Shown in pieces: positions 1 through 11,933 of a stretch of 64,000 nt of DNA. Positions within the stretch are counted from its first letter, which is position 1. Each line of letters begins with the position of its first letter. The position numbers were made by a program, and so were the translations under genes. This stretch comes from Siphonodentalium dalli. Its lineage: Eukaryota > Mollusca > Scaphopoda > Gadilida > Siphonodentaliidae. The stretch covers positions 146,696,864 through 146,760,863 of the forward strand of contig CP136064.1 in assembly GCA_032622095.1 (NCBI GenBank), in the 5' to 3' direction. Below the pieces are notes generated by a model. That model was not told the DNA's origin, searched no databases, and saw only the letters and a list, made by a program, of their open reading frames with translations.

Positions 1-171
1 CCCTCCAGCTTTACTACAGATCAATAGTAAACACATGCTTCTAAGAATGAGGTGTTGTCATGGACACATGCACATTGATGCTATCTCAGTTGATCCCTCC
101 AGTGATTCTATACTTCATAGAATCACAATTAAACTTCACCTTCACGGGTGAAGCGTCGTTTAATTTTTTAT

Positions 172-522
172 TTTTTACCCAAAATATGTAACTCCTAATA
201 AGTATCTTTGACACTGAACTCATAGGGTCCTCTCAGTTGGGAACAACATTCCCGCCCCACGCACTCGGCCCAATGCATCTAACACACAGACGGGAGAAAT
301 TAAAAAGACCGCAGACTTACTTGACATTGCTTTTATAACGAAAGGACTGTCGCATGGTCTGGCGGAAGTTGAACCTAATCGGGTTTGACCGTGCGCGTAC
401 TATAGGTACTTCGTACCGATTTAAAATAAATTCTTCTAGAATCTTGCAAGCAAGAAATATATAACCATTAGTTCATTCAGTGTCCAAGATACTTATTAGG
501 AGATACATATTTTGGGTAAAAA
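172..522. repeat. MITE with ~45 bp terminal inverted repeats, copy A
   Basis: The left end (tttttacccaaaatatgta...) and the right end (...tacatattttgggtaaaaa) are inverted copies for about 45 bp, running into aagtatctttgacactgaac on the left and its complement on the right. A second copy lies at 44842-45195, and the interior matches again, reversed, at 40196-40330. No coding capacity is seen. The superfamily is not assigned because no clear target duplication is visible. Confidence 0.75.
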
Positions 523-586
523 TTATTATATTTAGTCTTCAATGGGTTAAAGTGATATGCAGTCATTAAATCTTGATATATATAAG

Positions 587-954
587 GCGACACCAATTTT
601 TAAGTCTGGTTTACGAACATGTGGGGAGAAAAAAAGTAGATGCAGGAGGGGAAAAAAAAAAAAAAATTGTCCCCCCAATTTATATCAAGTAAATCGTTGA
701 ATTTTACATAAATTTTACAAAAATTGTGAACAAATATTTTTGAATGAAATTCTGAACCAAACAAGACATTTCTTGTCATGAAATACATGAAAATATGGAT
801 CTGTAAATGATCATAAGCAGAACCGGATGCGACAGCACATGAAAATGAGTACGCGTGTAAAAAAATTGGGAGAAAAAAGTTTTTATTTTTTTTCATGAAA
901 TGGAAAAAAAGTTGTAGGAGGTGTTCGTAAACCAGAATTAAAAATTGGTGTCGC
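587..954. repeat. Short inverted-repeat element (MITE)
   Basis: Begins gcgacaccaatttttaa and ends with the complement ttaaaaattggtgtcgc. The inverted repeat continues inward through tctggtttacgaaca, about 31 bp with few mismatches. The interior is A/T-rich with long A and T runs. The apparent 120-codon frame inside is low-complexity and is not called as a gene. No target duplication was recognised. Confidence 0.6.
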
Positions 955-1044
955 GTAATCAATAAAAGATTTTCATGTTCTGAGGATCAAGGTAGGTTGG
1001 TTTGTATATAAACCATAACATCTTTAGAGAATATAATATATGTG

Positions 1045-2385
1045 TGCTGTTCTGAAGCATAGGGGCTTCTTTCGACACGATCGACCACGCTGTCCTTTTA
1101 AACAGACTTTCCGATCGTCTTGGGATTGTTGGGACCGCATTGGACTGGTTTCGATCCTACCTACACGACCATACACAGAGGGTTGCCGTTTCCGGTTCCA
1201 CATCGAAAGCAGCTTCTTTTAAATTCGGAGTTCCACAGGGATCAGTGCTGGGGCCGTTGCTCTACACTATATACCCTTGGCGACATCATTAGACGACATG
1301 AGTTATCTTTTCACTTCTATGCGGATGACACACAACTGTATATTCATTTTAAGCCGGATTTTGATTCTACAAGTTATACCAAATATAAGCTTGAACGATG
1401 TGTCGCTGATATTCGATCATGGATGACAATCAACTTCTTAAAATTGAATGCAGATAAAACTGAAATAATATATATTGGTTTGCGACAGCAACTTTCAAAA
1501 TGTTCTAAACATATTCTCAATATTGAAGGCAGTGTTGTCTCGCCATCCAGCACAGTCCGCAACCTCGGATATTTCTTGGACGAGAACCTGTCTGCTGAAA
1601 AACACATCGAGCAAGTGTGCAGGTCCTCGTATTACCATTTTAGAAATATCAGCAGGATACGGAATATTATCGATGTCGAGACCACAAAACAGCTAGTACA
1701 TGCCTTCGTTACAAGTCATCTGGACTACTGCAATTCTCTGTTGTACGGCTGCAACCAGTCTATCTTGGACAAAATCGAAGATGTGCAGAAATCTGTATCA
1801 CGAGTTATTTTTATGAGCCGTAAATATGATCATGTCACGCCATTATTGCGCGAGCTCCACTGGTTTAACCTCTGAGGGAACGGATTGAATTCAAAATTTT
1901 GAAATTAACGCACAAGTGTCTGAATAGCGAGGCCCCATCATACTTGGCAGACTTGATTTCTCGATATGTTCCTCCGCGGCCTCTGCGATCTGAAAGTTCT
2001 CACAGCCTTGTGTTTGTACCGGGTGACCTCGTAACAGCTGGTGACCGGGCCTTTTCCGTGGCTTCACCATTTCTCTGGAATAAATTGCCTGATCACTTGA
2101 GGGCACACCAGTCGCTCAAAATGTTCACATCTAAACTTAAAACGCATCTGTTTCAACGTGTGTATCATCCGATCCACTGATGGTAGCCAGATGAGCAGCT
2201 CTTATTTCTTACTATGTTCTAATCATCATTATATATGTATTGATGTAAAGCCTAAGAGCTCTATGAGGATTTACGGCTTTAAACTAAATTTATTTATTAT
2301 AATTACCTTTTCACTATCCCTGCATATATCCATGATATATATCATGGAATTAAAAAGACAAGGGGAAGTTTACAGTTCTATCTGA
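1045..2385 (+). pseudogene. CR1/L2-like LINE reverse transcriptase, 5'-truncated and broken
   Basis: This is the 3' part of the ORF2 of a non-LTR retrotransposon. Conceptual translation gives the DTIDH region, the VPQGSVLGPLL motif, the YADD catalytic box near 1315-1329, a LNADKTE block and the C-terminal PFLWNKLPDHLR region with LLF/FKTHLF-like ending near 2150, as usual for the CR1/L2/Jockey group. The frame shifts twice: around 1230-1260, and again near 1872 where an in-frame stop meets the continuation that carries on to 2180. The endonuclease and the first RT motifs are missing, so this is a dead 5'-truncated copy. The exact clade is not settled. Confidence 0.85.
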
Positions 2386-4282
2386 TTTACAATTTCCTGT
2401 AAACCTGTTAGGTAAAATTGGTTGCGTCAGCAAAGCTGATGTGTAAAAATTGTCACCGAGATGTTGTTGAAGGTAGACTTCTGTGATTAACAATCTTTTC
2501 TTCGAATTGAACCTCGAATCGAATTGGGGGCAAGATTTTTTTCACCTCCAATCAAACCACCGTAATCAGATGTTCAGCGACATTAACCATTTGTTTTTGT
2601 AACTGACGTACATTTATAGAAAAAATGATGAGTTCTTGATTTAAGAAATATTTTGACTGATTATACTCAAAAATTTAATTGATCAATGAAATCCAGCTTT
2701 TTATAAGAATCCACTGTGAATACTATAGAGGAAATGATGTGTGCAAGGGGAGTTATGTGGGTTACACTAGTGTAAATGTTTTCCATAGTTCTCAGTGCAA
2801 AAGTTTTAGTGTATACAATTTACAATATAAATGCTAGGTCCAAAATTTTCTTTAAATTTGAAAGATTGACATTTCGTCGCATCAGTGCTATAATGTCGTA
2901 ACCCACATTTTCAACTTTCCGAGAAAATGAAGGTTGAAGTTTTCAGACAACATTTCTCCTAATTCTGACAAAGCATGACGTATTGTTGTATTTATCCCAA
3001 TGAAAACTGACATTAGCTGTCCATTGAACCACATACTATTTCTGTTTACTCCCTCGTTTTCTTTTAAAAAGCAATAACTTGTTTGGAGATACTACCTTTT
3101 GCGTACGCAACCGATGATTGGTTTCCGTGCTATAAGGAAGTTGTGCTAATAAATACAGATTAAGCTAAATTTGTTGGCAATCGCATGTGTCTATGAACTA
3201 AAAATTGCCTATTCTACATTATGAATATTCACTCATGTGCATCATCATACAAAAATTTGTGGAACAATCACAAAATTTAAATCACCAAATAATCATGTGA
3301 CTAACATGGAGATACGACCATATAGCACACATTTGAGAATTTACAAACACAAAACAGAAGTCACGTGGACAACTTGAAGCATCCGATTGGCTGCTGTTGG
3401 ACATACAACCTTTTCGCACGAATAATTGTGAAGATCGCTGGAGATACGACATTTGTGTCACTGGTTTGTGAGAATATTTGCCATCCAATGCAAACAGTTT
3501 GGCCCATCGGATTGGATTTTTTCTCACGATTCGAATGATATCAAACACTCATTTCCCGCCAAAATGGTGTTACGACCTTATAGCACTGATGCGACGATTT
3601 GCAGAATCTTTTTATGCAAAAAAATCATGTCTGTCTAGCATGGAATTCGCTTTTAAATATTGTGATTTTGTAACTAGTGCCAGAACCGCACTAAAAAAAT
3701 AATGTCATATCTTAGACCACACCACAAAATTCAAACTTCACTACAAAGGGTTAATTCCTGTGCCAATAGCTATTTTGCCTATGGGAAATCACAGGGAAGA
3801 GGTGTGATGATTTTTTTATGCAAAAAACACACAGGGCCCAGTATTTATTTTATTCTCTCCTATATATTTCTCCCGCATCGGCCGCTATATGCCACTCCGA
3901 AACATATTTACACCAGTGTAAACTGTGTTCCATGTGACAGACCAACCACGTGGATTAACTCTATTGCTTAACAGTTATTTTGCAGCAACCCATGTGTTTA
4001 CCCCATTCGGCAAACCTAATCTGTCTCCATAAAGGGTCGAGGATGGTGTTTTCCCTATCTAATGACTGATACACATACATATTCGGTTATCATCACTCTG
4101 TTAAACGAGAATCAGTTTAATAATGTTTTAATGGCATTTTCGTTTATATATTAGAGAAAGTCGCCAATAAGTATCACAGTGTGTGATGGTTCGAAAATTT
4201 ATTGAATCTTCACAATCATTTTGAATCGAAATTGAACAACTGGCATGATTCCACACCAAATTAAATCTTGAATGTACACAGG
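2386..4282. other. Intergenic or intronic stretch with no recognised feature
   Basis: AT-rich sequence with only short open frames of ordinary composition (the longest, near 3282-3971, are under 90 codons and have no recognisable motif). Several chattgrr-like and gcaaaaaa stretches recur around 3600-3830, but no clear repeat boundary was found. No exon with convincing splice sites was seen. Confidence 0.4.
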
Positions 4283-5244
4283 TATGGGAGGCCCTTTTCA
4301 CATTTATTATTTATTTGCGCTTAAGCGCAAATATTTACGCATAAGCGCAAATATTTGCACTTAAGCGCAAATAACCTCTATCATTTGCGCTTAAGCGCAA
4401 ATATTTGCGCTTAAGCGTAAATCATTTGCGCTTAGGCGCAAATCATTTGCGCTTAAGCGCAAATCATTTGTGCTTAAGCGCAAATAGATCATATTTGTGC
4501 TTAAGCGCAAATGATTTGCGCTTAAGCGCAAATACAAATTAATATTCATTGATTCCCCACTGAATTAATTTTAAATGGCACAGGCCTAAACACATCACTC
4601 AAGTCTATATAGGCCCACCATATGAGGGAAGCAATCCCCCAGTAACCCCTAGATCCCTTTTATGACATGGAAATGGTATAGATCTGTGCAGGATATGTCT
4701 CATTTATAAAATATACTTGATCTCTGTGATGGAGACACACATTATTGGGGACAGGGATGCTGATAATATGAAAATAGGGTTTTTCCCCCCTATTTCAAGT
4801 CAATAAGTACACCATATGAAGGAAGCAAGCCCCCCGGTAACCCCTAATTCCCTTTTTATGGCCATGGAAATGGTATATATCTGTGCAGGAGATATCTCTT
4901 TAAAAAATATACTAGAGCTCTTGGAGTGAGACACCAATTCCTGGGACACCAGGGACAGAGATGCTGATATGCATATGGAAATCTATGTTTTTTCTTCAAC
5001 TTCGAGTCTGTATGGGGCTATTACTATGGGCCCATTATAATATACTATGAGATGGACTCAATCATTCACAATCAGAGGGAAGGAAGGGAGTGTTAGGTAT
5101 TTGTGCTTAAGCGCAAATGATTTGCGCTTAAGCGCAAATAAATTGATAGACACATATTTGCGCTTAAGCGCAAATGATTTGCGCTTAAGCGCAAATATTT
5201 GCGCTTAAGCGGAAATAAATAATAAATGTGAAAAGGGCCTCCCA
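4283..5244. mobile_element. Non-autonomous element with palindromic aagcgctt-type arrays
   Basis: Starts tatgggaggcccttttcaca and ends with its complement; the next bases on each side (tttattatttatttgcgctt) are also inverted copies. Just inside each end are tandem copies of the 18-20 bp palindrome atttgcgcttaagcgcaaat. The insert is flanked by tacacagg at 4275-4282 and 5245-5252, an 8 bp duplication (6 bp if the outer TA belongs to the element), consistent with a hAT-like insertion. There is no transposase. Related ends and arrays recur at 22808-22992, 38525-38580 and 38817-39200. Confidence 0.75.
4610..5000. repeat. Two-copy tandem duplication inside the palindrome-array element
   Basis: Two diverged copies of a ~190 bp unit: ccaccatatgagggaagcaa and caccatatgaaggaagcaag, each followed by cccagtaacccct/ccggtaacccct, atggaaatggtat and ctgtgcagga. 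It forms the unique core of the surrounding element. Confidence 0.65.
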
Positions 5245-5396
5245 TACACAGGAGCCTACTTGAAGAGTTCCTCTTTCAATGAATTCCAATCATTGTACTC
5301 AAACGTGTTTTGATAAGAGAATATGATTTGGGATTCAAGGGAAATATTGGTTAGATATACACAGGATTTTAATTTGATTATTTCATATATAATTTA

Positions 5397-5906
5397 GGCC
5401 GAGGCTATTCTTCCGCTAGCGGCATATAATAAGGACCCGATTTTTATTTTTAGGCAGAATAGCCTAATGGCATGATATATCTATTATGCCGCTAGAGGCA
5501 CAATAAGATAATCCACTTATTCTGCCGCTAGTGGCAGAATAGCCTGTTTGGCTAATCTGCTGCAAACAAAAACATGCATGATACTGTAACATGTCAACTC
5601 TTCTTTCATCCGTTTGGACACATGGCGCTGGATGGTTTTACTGTCCGGTTTCCAATACTTTGTATTTGTTGCCAGTTCATGTCTGGCAATGGCATCAGAA
5701 ACTGCTGCATGAGATTCAAAAAATCTCCTACAGATTTTTTTACCGACATCGCTTGCCATGACGTGATGGATAAGTACAATTTTGGTGACGTTATTTTTGT
5801 TGGCAGAATAACCAAACTGTCTATACAGGCTATTTTGACGCTAGCAGTATAATAAGATTACACTCTTTAATAATATTCTGCCGCTAGCGGCAGAATAACC
5901 TTTCCC
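5397..5906. mobile_element. hAT-like MITE with gccgctagcggc palindromes
   Basis: Flanked by direct repeats tataattta at 5388-5396 and 5907-5915, giving an 8-9 bp target duplication. The ends are inverted (ggctattcttccgctagcgg and ccgctagcggcagaataacc) and the motif ttctgccgctagcggcagaa recurs at several internal places. An 80-codon open frame on the minus strand (5517-5759) has protein-like composition but no motif I recognise, so it is not called as a gene. Confidence 0.7.
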
Positions 5907-6062
5907 TATAATTTAATATTATTTGAGTGACATTTGATTGAGACTTATACATAGGGAATATCATTTTAAGCTTCAAGCACTTCAGAATTATAGCATTGCC
6001 GAAAAACAACTCCAAGCTGGTTTTTTTTTCTTCTTAATTGTGGTATTTTTCTCATATTCTAG

Positions 6063-6179
6063 AACACCAGCATGGTTGTCAAAGAAGTTGGGAATGCAAC
6101 CAAGAAAACAGATTTAACTTTCAAGTATAAGCTGAAGGATTCCAAACAGAAGACAGACGTTGAATCAGTCCCATTTCAG
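6063..6179 (+). CDS. Host gene internal exon A, possible CPRas1/vWA-like protein
   Basis: A 117 nt (39-codon) phase-0 exon with acceptor ctcatattctag and donor cag/gtatga. It encodes a lysine-rich stretch ending with VESVPFQ, and its frame runs directly into the exon at 17797. The joined exons resemble, from memory, the VPFQ-VQVTY region of circularly permuted Ras protein 1-like and vWA-containing proteins of protists and marine invertebrates. A methionine lies at codon 4, but the perfect acceptor in front argues this is an internal exon. Upstream exons must lie outside the window or have been missed. The exon call rests on splice sites and frame continuity; the family name is tentative. Confidence 0.6.
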
Positions 6180-6240
6180 GTATGATTTCCTCATAATATA
6201 TGTCCACAAAATACATGTCCACAATATTATGAGAGCTCCA

Positions 6241-7200
6241 TTCTAGTCGGATTCCTTATGTCGAAAAAAATGGTCGCGCGTTTTTGGAATGTTAAAAGCG
6301 ATATGAGAACAGTTTCTATACCACCAGTGTGTCTATTTTCAGAATCTACCTGTTTCCAGCTTGATATTTTAGTGGAAACAGGTTTGTGTGAGGCTTTTGT
6401 TTGTGTTCCCCTCTATTTTTCCCCATCCACCTGGTATTAAAAACATGCTATTACGCATAGCAAGTTCGGTATTAGTGGCTTTCTTTGTTCTTAGAAATCG
6501 AAAAACATGGAGAGATCTTGCCACAAATTACTTAATTACATATCTTAATGTGGAATTTTATCATAAAATCATCAGATGAATTGTATTTATGACTGCATTT
6601 TCAATTTTCTTTCCCAAATATTAAGGCACTGTATATTCTTAAAATCAGCTAGATCACATATAGACGACCATGAAAAATCTACAAGGATATCTTGATCATA
6701 TGCCACAAACAAAACTTTGATACATCAATTTTTGGTAAAGATATCACAGAAAAGCTAACCCTACCCCCACCCTCACTGATTTCACAAGCCAGATTCCTTT
6801 GGTCGAAAACAACGGTCGCGCAATTTTGGATTGTCTAAAACGACATGCGAACGGTTTATTTATCAATAGCGTGACTACTTTCAGAGTTTACCTGTGTCTA
6901 GTTGAAAATTTATTTGAAAAAAGTGATTTTGGAATGTTTTAAGAATTTAAAGAGCGTTTGCTTATTATACAAATATTAATCCCCATAACTAACCTTCTGG
7001 TGGATGTGCGAGTTGAAATTAACAAAAGTATCAAATATAGCGGTCTACTTTCAGAGTCTACTTGTTTCCAGTCTGACATTTTAGTGAAAACAAATTTTTG
7101 GACGGTTTTAAACATTTAAAGAGCGTTTCCTGATTATACAGATATTAACTAACACGATTAGCCTTTTAATTAATTGTGCGAGTTGAAATTATTTTTGAGA
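6241..7200. repeat. Degenerate ~150-300 bp repeats at the left end of the large element
   Basis: Blocks such as ttcagaatctacctgtttcc, ttcagagtttacctgtgtct and ttcagagtctacttgtttcc recur at about 6340, 6880 and 7050, each followed by a gaaaa-rich segment. The block catttaaagagcgtttcc/ttgc also recurs with ttgtgcgagttgaaatta. These are diverged subterminal repeats. Confidence 0.5.
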
Positions 7201-8172
7201 ATGATGTCGTCAGATAAGTCTCCGCGGGTATTGTACTACAGTTGCGAACAAAACTAACGTTGGACCCTATATAGAGTTTGACAATTTACTCAAATGTTCA
7301 CATTGGTGGAACTTAAAGGCACGTGAGGCCTTAGTTGTCGAAAATATTCATATTTGTTCCAATCACCGTAAACAGAAAAACATTAAAACGCATACAGTTT
7401 CGTTCATATATACAATGACCATCGCGTAAAAAGCATGTTATCATAAAGATTTACTATATTTTACCTAAGCAAGAGCCTGATTGTGTTACAGAAGACAACA
7501 CAATGCTGCTGGCTAATCACACACAAATGGCATAAACGCTCTTTATTCGTTCCATATCAGGAATTCACCCACAAAGAACGCTCTTTATGTTTACCATCAT
7601 AATATAAACAAACACCAGAAAAGTAACTTTTTAGGCTTTTGCTTACATAACAATGGTCAAAAATATGACAATAACATACTGTTTATGTGATATTTCTTAT
7701 TTGTATACGGACAAAGTCTGTCTACATTTTGTTGTTCTTTCTGTTTGTGGCGGTTTTTGACGGGTGGAAATATTTTCACAGGACACCCACCGCCAAGGCC
7801 AACCGTACCTTTAATGGCTATCATATATGCATGGCTCTTACATGTAATATATCGTAACTACATGTGATTTTGCCAAATTAACTTGCAATATAGTCAGGCC
7901 ACCAGATACAGTAGTTGATAAAAATGTGGTTCACATCAATCATATACATCACAATCACGTGCTTCAGTGATAATGTCCACTGACTATTCTACAAATGTAA
8001 TGTTTATCATGACTATACAGTTTCAGGATTTCGTTGTAAAATTGATTGATTGTTTTTTCATCAATAATTATTGACAAAATTAATGTGTATTGCCAGGACG
8101 AAGTACCGCATAATACGGAGTTGTGTGCTAACAATTCTGCAAGTCATATTTATGTAAGTGTCTGTCAAAACT
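7201..8172. other. No recognised feature
   Basis: AT-rich sequence between the subterminal repeats and the foldback element. The phrase aaacgctctttat/gaacgctctttat occurs twice near 7537 and 7577. No exon, no long reading frame. Confidence 0.35.
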
Positions 8173-9353
8173 TTTAGGACATGGGAATATTTTTTTTATT
8201 TCGTGGCCACGAAATAACTAATTGTGATATACGATCGTCAGTCCCATTGTTGTAATGGAAGCGGATAGAGATGATCTGGTTGTAGTTGTCCACCATCTTG
8301 GCATGAGCCACGGCGATTTGAGATACATGGTGTTGTATGGTGGCCCGTAAAACAAATTAAGTATCACCCCTTTCACCAACCCGGGGCCACCCTACGGCAC
8401 CAATTCTACCACATCAAACGGTTAAGGGGCCGAGAAATTGTATATATAGGTGCCATATTTGAACCATCTGGGGCGGCCATTTTGGATCGGGGATGGTGAA
8501 AGCGGGTGAATATTTAGTTTGTCTCATCAGGGGTCACCCTACAACACACTGTATTCTACCAAAAATGGGGGGGCAATTGCATGGTACCATATATGGACCC
8601 CTCTGATCATTCATCATTTTCGCTCGATTGGGCTGAAGGTGTGAACATTTAGGTTGCTTTGTGAGCTACCGTACAACACCCTTTATTTGATCTATATCGG
8701 TCAAGGGACGGAGAAATAATGTGTACCCTATTTGGCCCCTTCTCAGCTGCGACCATTTTGGATCGGTTATGGTTGAAATGGGTGAATATTTATAAGTTTG
8801 TTTTTGGGCCCACCCTACAAAACCCCTTATTTGACTTAAATCGGTCAATATATATGCCGAGTGAAATGTCATTCCCATTCGATCCCTTGTGGTAAAAACT
8901 AATGAATATTCAGTTTTTCTTGGAGCGACCTGACCCGTGTTTCCCCGTTCTCTCTGTGCTAGTTTATATCGGACGTTCATATCCACATAGAGCCCGGGGT
9001 CCCACGCCATAAGGGATTTATAGTAGCTTCTCTGCGATCGTACGCATAGTTTCTAAAACATCATCAAGTGTAACCATACCCTAAGACAGTCTAGCCTGAC
9101 TATGCCACCCCCTCGAATATACAATACAATATTTGTCAAATGTATTGTGTATTAATATGTGTATATTGAAATAAAATATCCTATCCTATCCTATCCTATC
9201 CAACCGTAAAGGTATCTGGATATATGCAAAGGTCAATCAGTTATAATTCGCCACGAATTAGTAGTTCGTTGCCACGTATTAGTAATTTCGTGGACACGAA
9301 TTAGTATTTCGAGTCCACGAAATTAAATAAAAAACAATTTCCCATGTCCTAAA
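8173..9353. mobile_element. Foldback-type element with tttcgtgg(c/a)cacgaaat motifs
   Basis: Left end tttaggacatggga and right end tcccatgtcctaaa are inverted. Inside both ends stand palindromes of the type atttcgtggccacgaaat, single on the left and in several variants on the right (9250-9325). Between them are about four diverged copies of a ~190 bp unit containing ccattttggatcgg and gggtgaatatttag. No transposase is present. Confidence 0.6.
9010..9205 (+). repeat. SINE or LINE 3' tail ending in (tatcc)n
   Basis: Ends with four tandem tatcc units after ttgaaataaaatatcc. An upstream segment with gacagtctagcctgactatg and accccctcgaatatac matches, in reverse, the copy at 59711-59890, which has gacagtcagccatgactata in the same relative position. 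A short tandem 3' tail of this kind is typical of SINEs and CR1-like LINE tails. Confidence 0.55.
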
Positions 9354-11640
9354 CCAGCCACCGTAGCTTATGGATCATTCTGTTTTAGTATTAAATTTGG
9401 AGAAACCCGACCAGCATCAATGTAACAACTACATTATGCCATTGATATGTTTAGCCATACATGTGGATAGGGTGGTATTGTTAAAAAATGTTATCATGTC
9501 CATATGTATTGCTAAATATTGCTGGGAATATATAGATGTTGTTCTATAATTCCTGGTCGGGGTTTATCAAAATTGGGAGTTTAAATTATGTTCATCTGAT
9601 GATAAAGAAAACACTTTCTCCGTCTACTCGATACATCCCCCGGCATACATGTTTCACATACAAAATTAACACCTTAGTCAACATAACAAATCGCTCTCTC
9701 AAATCCTTTGCCACAAGAATAAAAATAAATTGTCAGTATAAATAGGCAAGACATCTCTGGACACTTTCTAAGAGATAATTTATTTATAACAATAAGATGC
9801 AAGTGACACAGTATGGGGACAATACTCTGTCGAAGAACATAGTTGAGGGGACCCTTCTATCATCCTTCATAATGTATCATGACTCCATCTGTTGTGAACA
9901 AACCATCGACTTAGGCTTAATGGATCGTTCTCCCCCAATAATATACTTGGCTTTGATCCGATCAACATTCTGGGCCGTGGTATTTTCCCGTAAATTAGAT
10001 ATAGTGTCTATAGTCGGATGGTATTGGTTATGTTCAAATGGTGACACAGATATGAAACTGGACATGTTAGTGCCCCATGGGCTATTGATCATTATAAGAT
10101 CGAGAAACTTAGTCTAGGAAATTACCGGGAATTCACTGGAAATTGTAATTGTAGCTGACAGGGTCGTAATTTAACGTTTGCATTTCCGATGCAGTTAATA
10201 CCCAAATGTGAAATTTGAGATATACCTGGCCGTCAAAGTGAACCATATGTCTTATTTAAGGTTAGCAACGGTTGCTAATCAAATGACACAATGGTGTACG
10301 AATCATTCATTGGTATTGCCTTAATTTAGTCAGTGTCTAATCACATGGTGATGGTTTTGTTCAAAGTTGGGCACATGCATGTCTAAAACTATGGAGCCAT
10401 GCTCTGCATAGGCCACTGATCATTATATGATCGGGAGACTTTGCCACCGGTCCGGATGGCTCCTTAGTAACGGTTACTAAGCCCCTACTGGGAATTTGCA
10501 GGAAAATGCAACTATGGTTGATATCAATTTTACACATTAAGCTCTACTTTAGTGAAAATTCGAATTTACTTGATTTTCACAGCTATACACGAAGCGTGGA
10601 AATTAACTGTGATCAGAATATTGAAGGTGAATGTCACGGTTGGGTTTCAGTCGCTGTGCTGAAGTTGGCCAAATGTAACTGATGTGGGAAGTGCGAAAGC
10701 AAAGCCTATACCGATACAATAAAGATCTCAGCTACACCGAAATGTCCATTTATCAGTAGCACAAATCCTGCGAAAACACAGATTCTCTCAGTGCATGTGG
10801 GATAGACTCCGATGACAACGATTGAGTTAATGACAATGAACAACTACCATCTATATACCTGTGTATTTGTGACACAACATCCCGTTATGATCAACGATGT
10901 GGTTTTAAAAACTAGTCAGTGGACAACAAGACAGACAAGTATCAAATAAAACAATAATATAATATGTAATCACATCGTGAACAGTCTTGTTGTGAATATT
11001 TTCGTTTTATTCAACAGGCTGCATATTATCGAAATTACAAAACCATTCGACACTTACTTTTGCCAATTACTGTATCTTGATGCATAACTATATCATGTAT
11101 TGCATCTATTAAATCACGGATAGTTACAGTGGGTAAAACACGAGTGTTAGTCTACATATATAGTTGCGCACGATTGACAATAAGTGATATTACAATTAAC
11201 GTATGCGCATAACACGAAATTCTCCATAGGGTTAAGTGTTAAATTTTGATCGCAACTGTACCCAGCAAGAATCATCTGATCACATCCATCCTTTTAACAA
11301 CTACGTCTGTGTTTCATACTTAGTATTTTTTAGAAATATCAGTATTCGCATATCATAATACACAAAATGGCGCCATTTATCCAAAGTACTAGAATCCCCA
11401 TAGGGCTCAGTGTTAAATTTTGATCACAACTGTAGCCAAAACAAATTAACCGATCACATCAAAATTTTCAAAAATACATGTAACAGTCATATCTAGTAGT
11501 TTGGAGAAGTTTCAAATCGCACCGATCACCATACGTCAGATGACACCATCTATCGTTTTCTGTAAATACGAAACGCTCTCTAAATTATGTTGACCCAGAT
11601 TTAGGCCGACCCGCAAAAATTCAAGAATGGAAACAAGTGA
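9354..11640. other. No recognised feature
   Basis: AT-rich sequence with no splice-flanked coding exon. The frame at 9797-10117 is open for 106 codons but has no motif and is crossed by an equally open frame on the other strand. Phrases such as agggttaagtgttaaatttt and agggctcagtgttaaatttt (11230, 11402) are a diverged short duplication. Confidence 0.35.
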
Positions 11641-11933
11641 ATCCTGAAAACACACCTACTAGGCATACATAATCCGTTTTCAGATCGCTTTTAACAAACC
11701 AAAAATGCAAAATGACATAAGGAATCCGACTATTCATGATTGTGTTATTTGTAATATGATTAAATCAGATGAACAGGAAATCAATTACATTAAACAATAC
11801 CCTATCTGATATGACACTATTGAACTATTCTTGGTGTGTTTTTTATATCAGAAAATAATTGATCAAACTTATGAACCCATTCATGCGAGGTATTGTTGGT
11901 CAAATATTGATTTTCAAGTGATATTTTTAGTCG

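Larger units (their letters stand above)
6244..11732. mobile_element. Large element with inverted ends tagtcggattccttatgtc
   Basis: The sequence tagtcggattccttatgtc at 6244 is matched by its complement ending at 11732, and similarity continues inward (ttggaatgttaaaagcgat on the left and the complement of its homologue near 11690). A diverged internal copy of the left end lies near 6787. No transposase frame was found in the 5.5 kb between, which also holds the foldback element at 8173-9353. It may be one non-autonomous element or two copies of one repeat in opposite orientation. Confidence 0.45.

Noticed and set aside
600-962. 120-codon minus-strand frame
   Set aside because: Phe-rich low-complexity translation of A/T runs inside a MITE.
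4310-5215. CRISPR-like regular short repeats
   Set aside because: The monomers are palindromic, directly adjacent or irregularly spaced without unique spacers, and lie within transposon ends in eukaryotic DNA.
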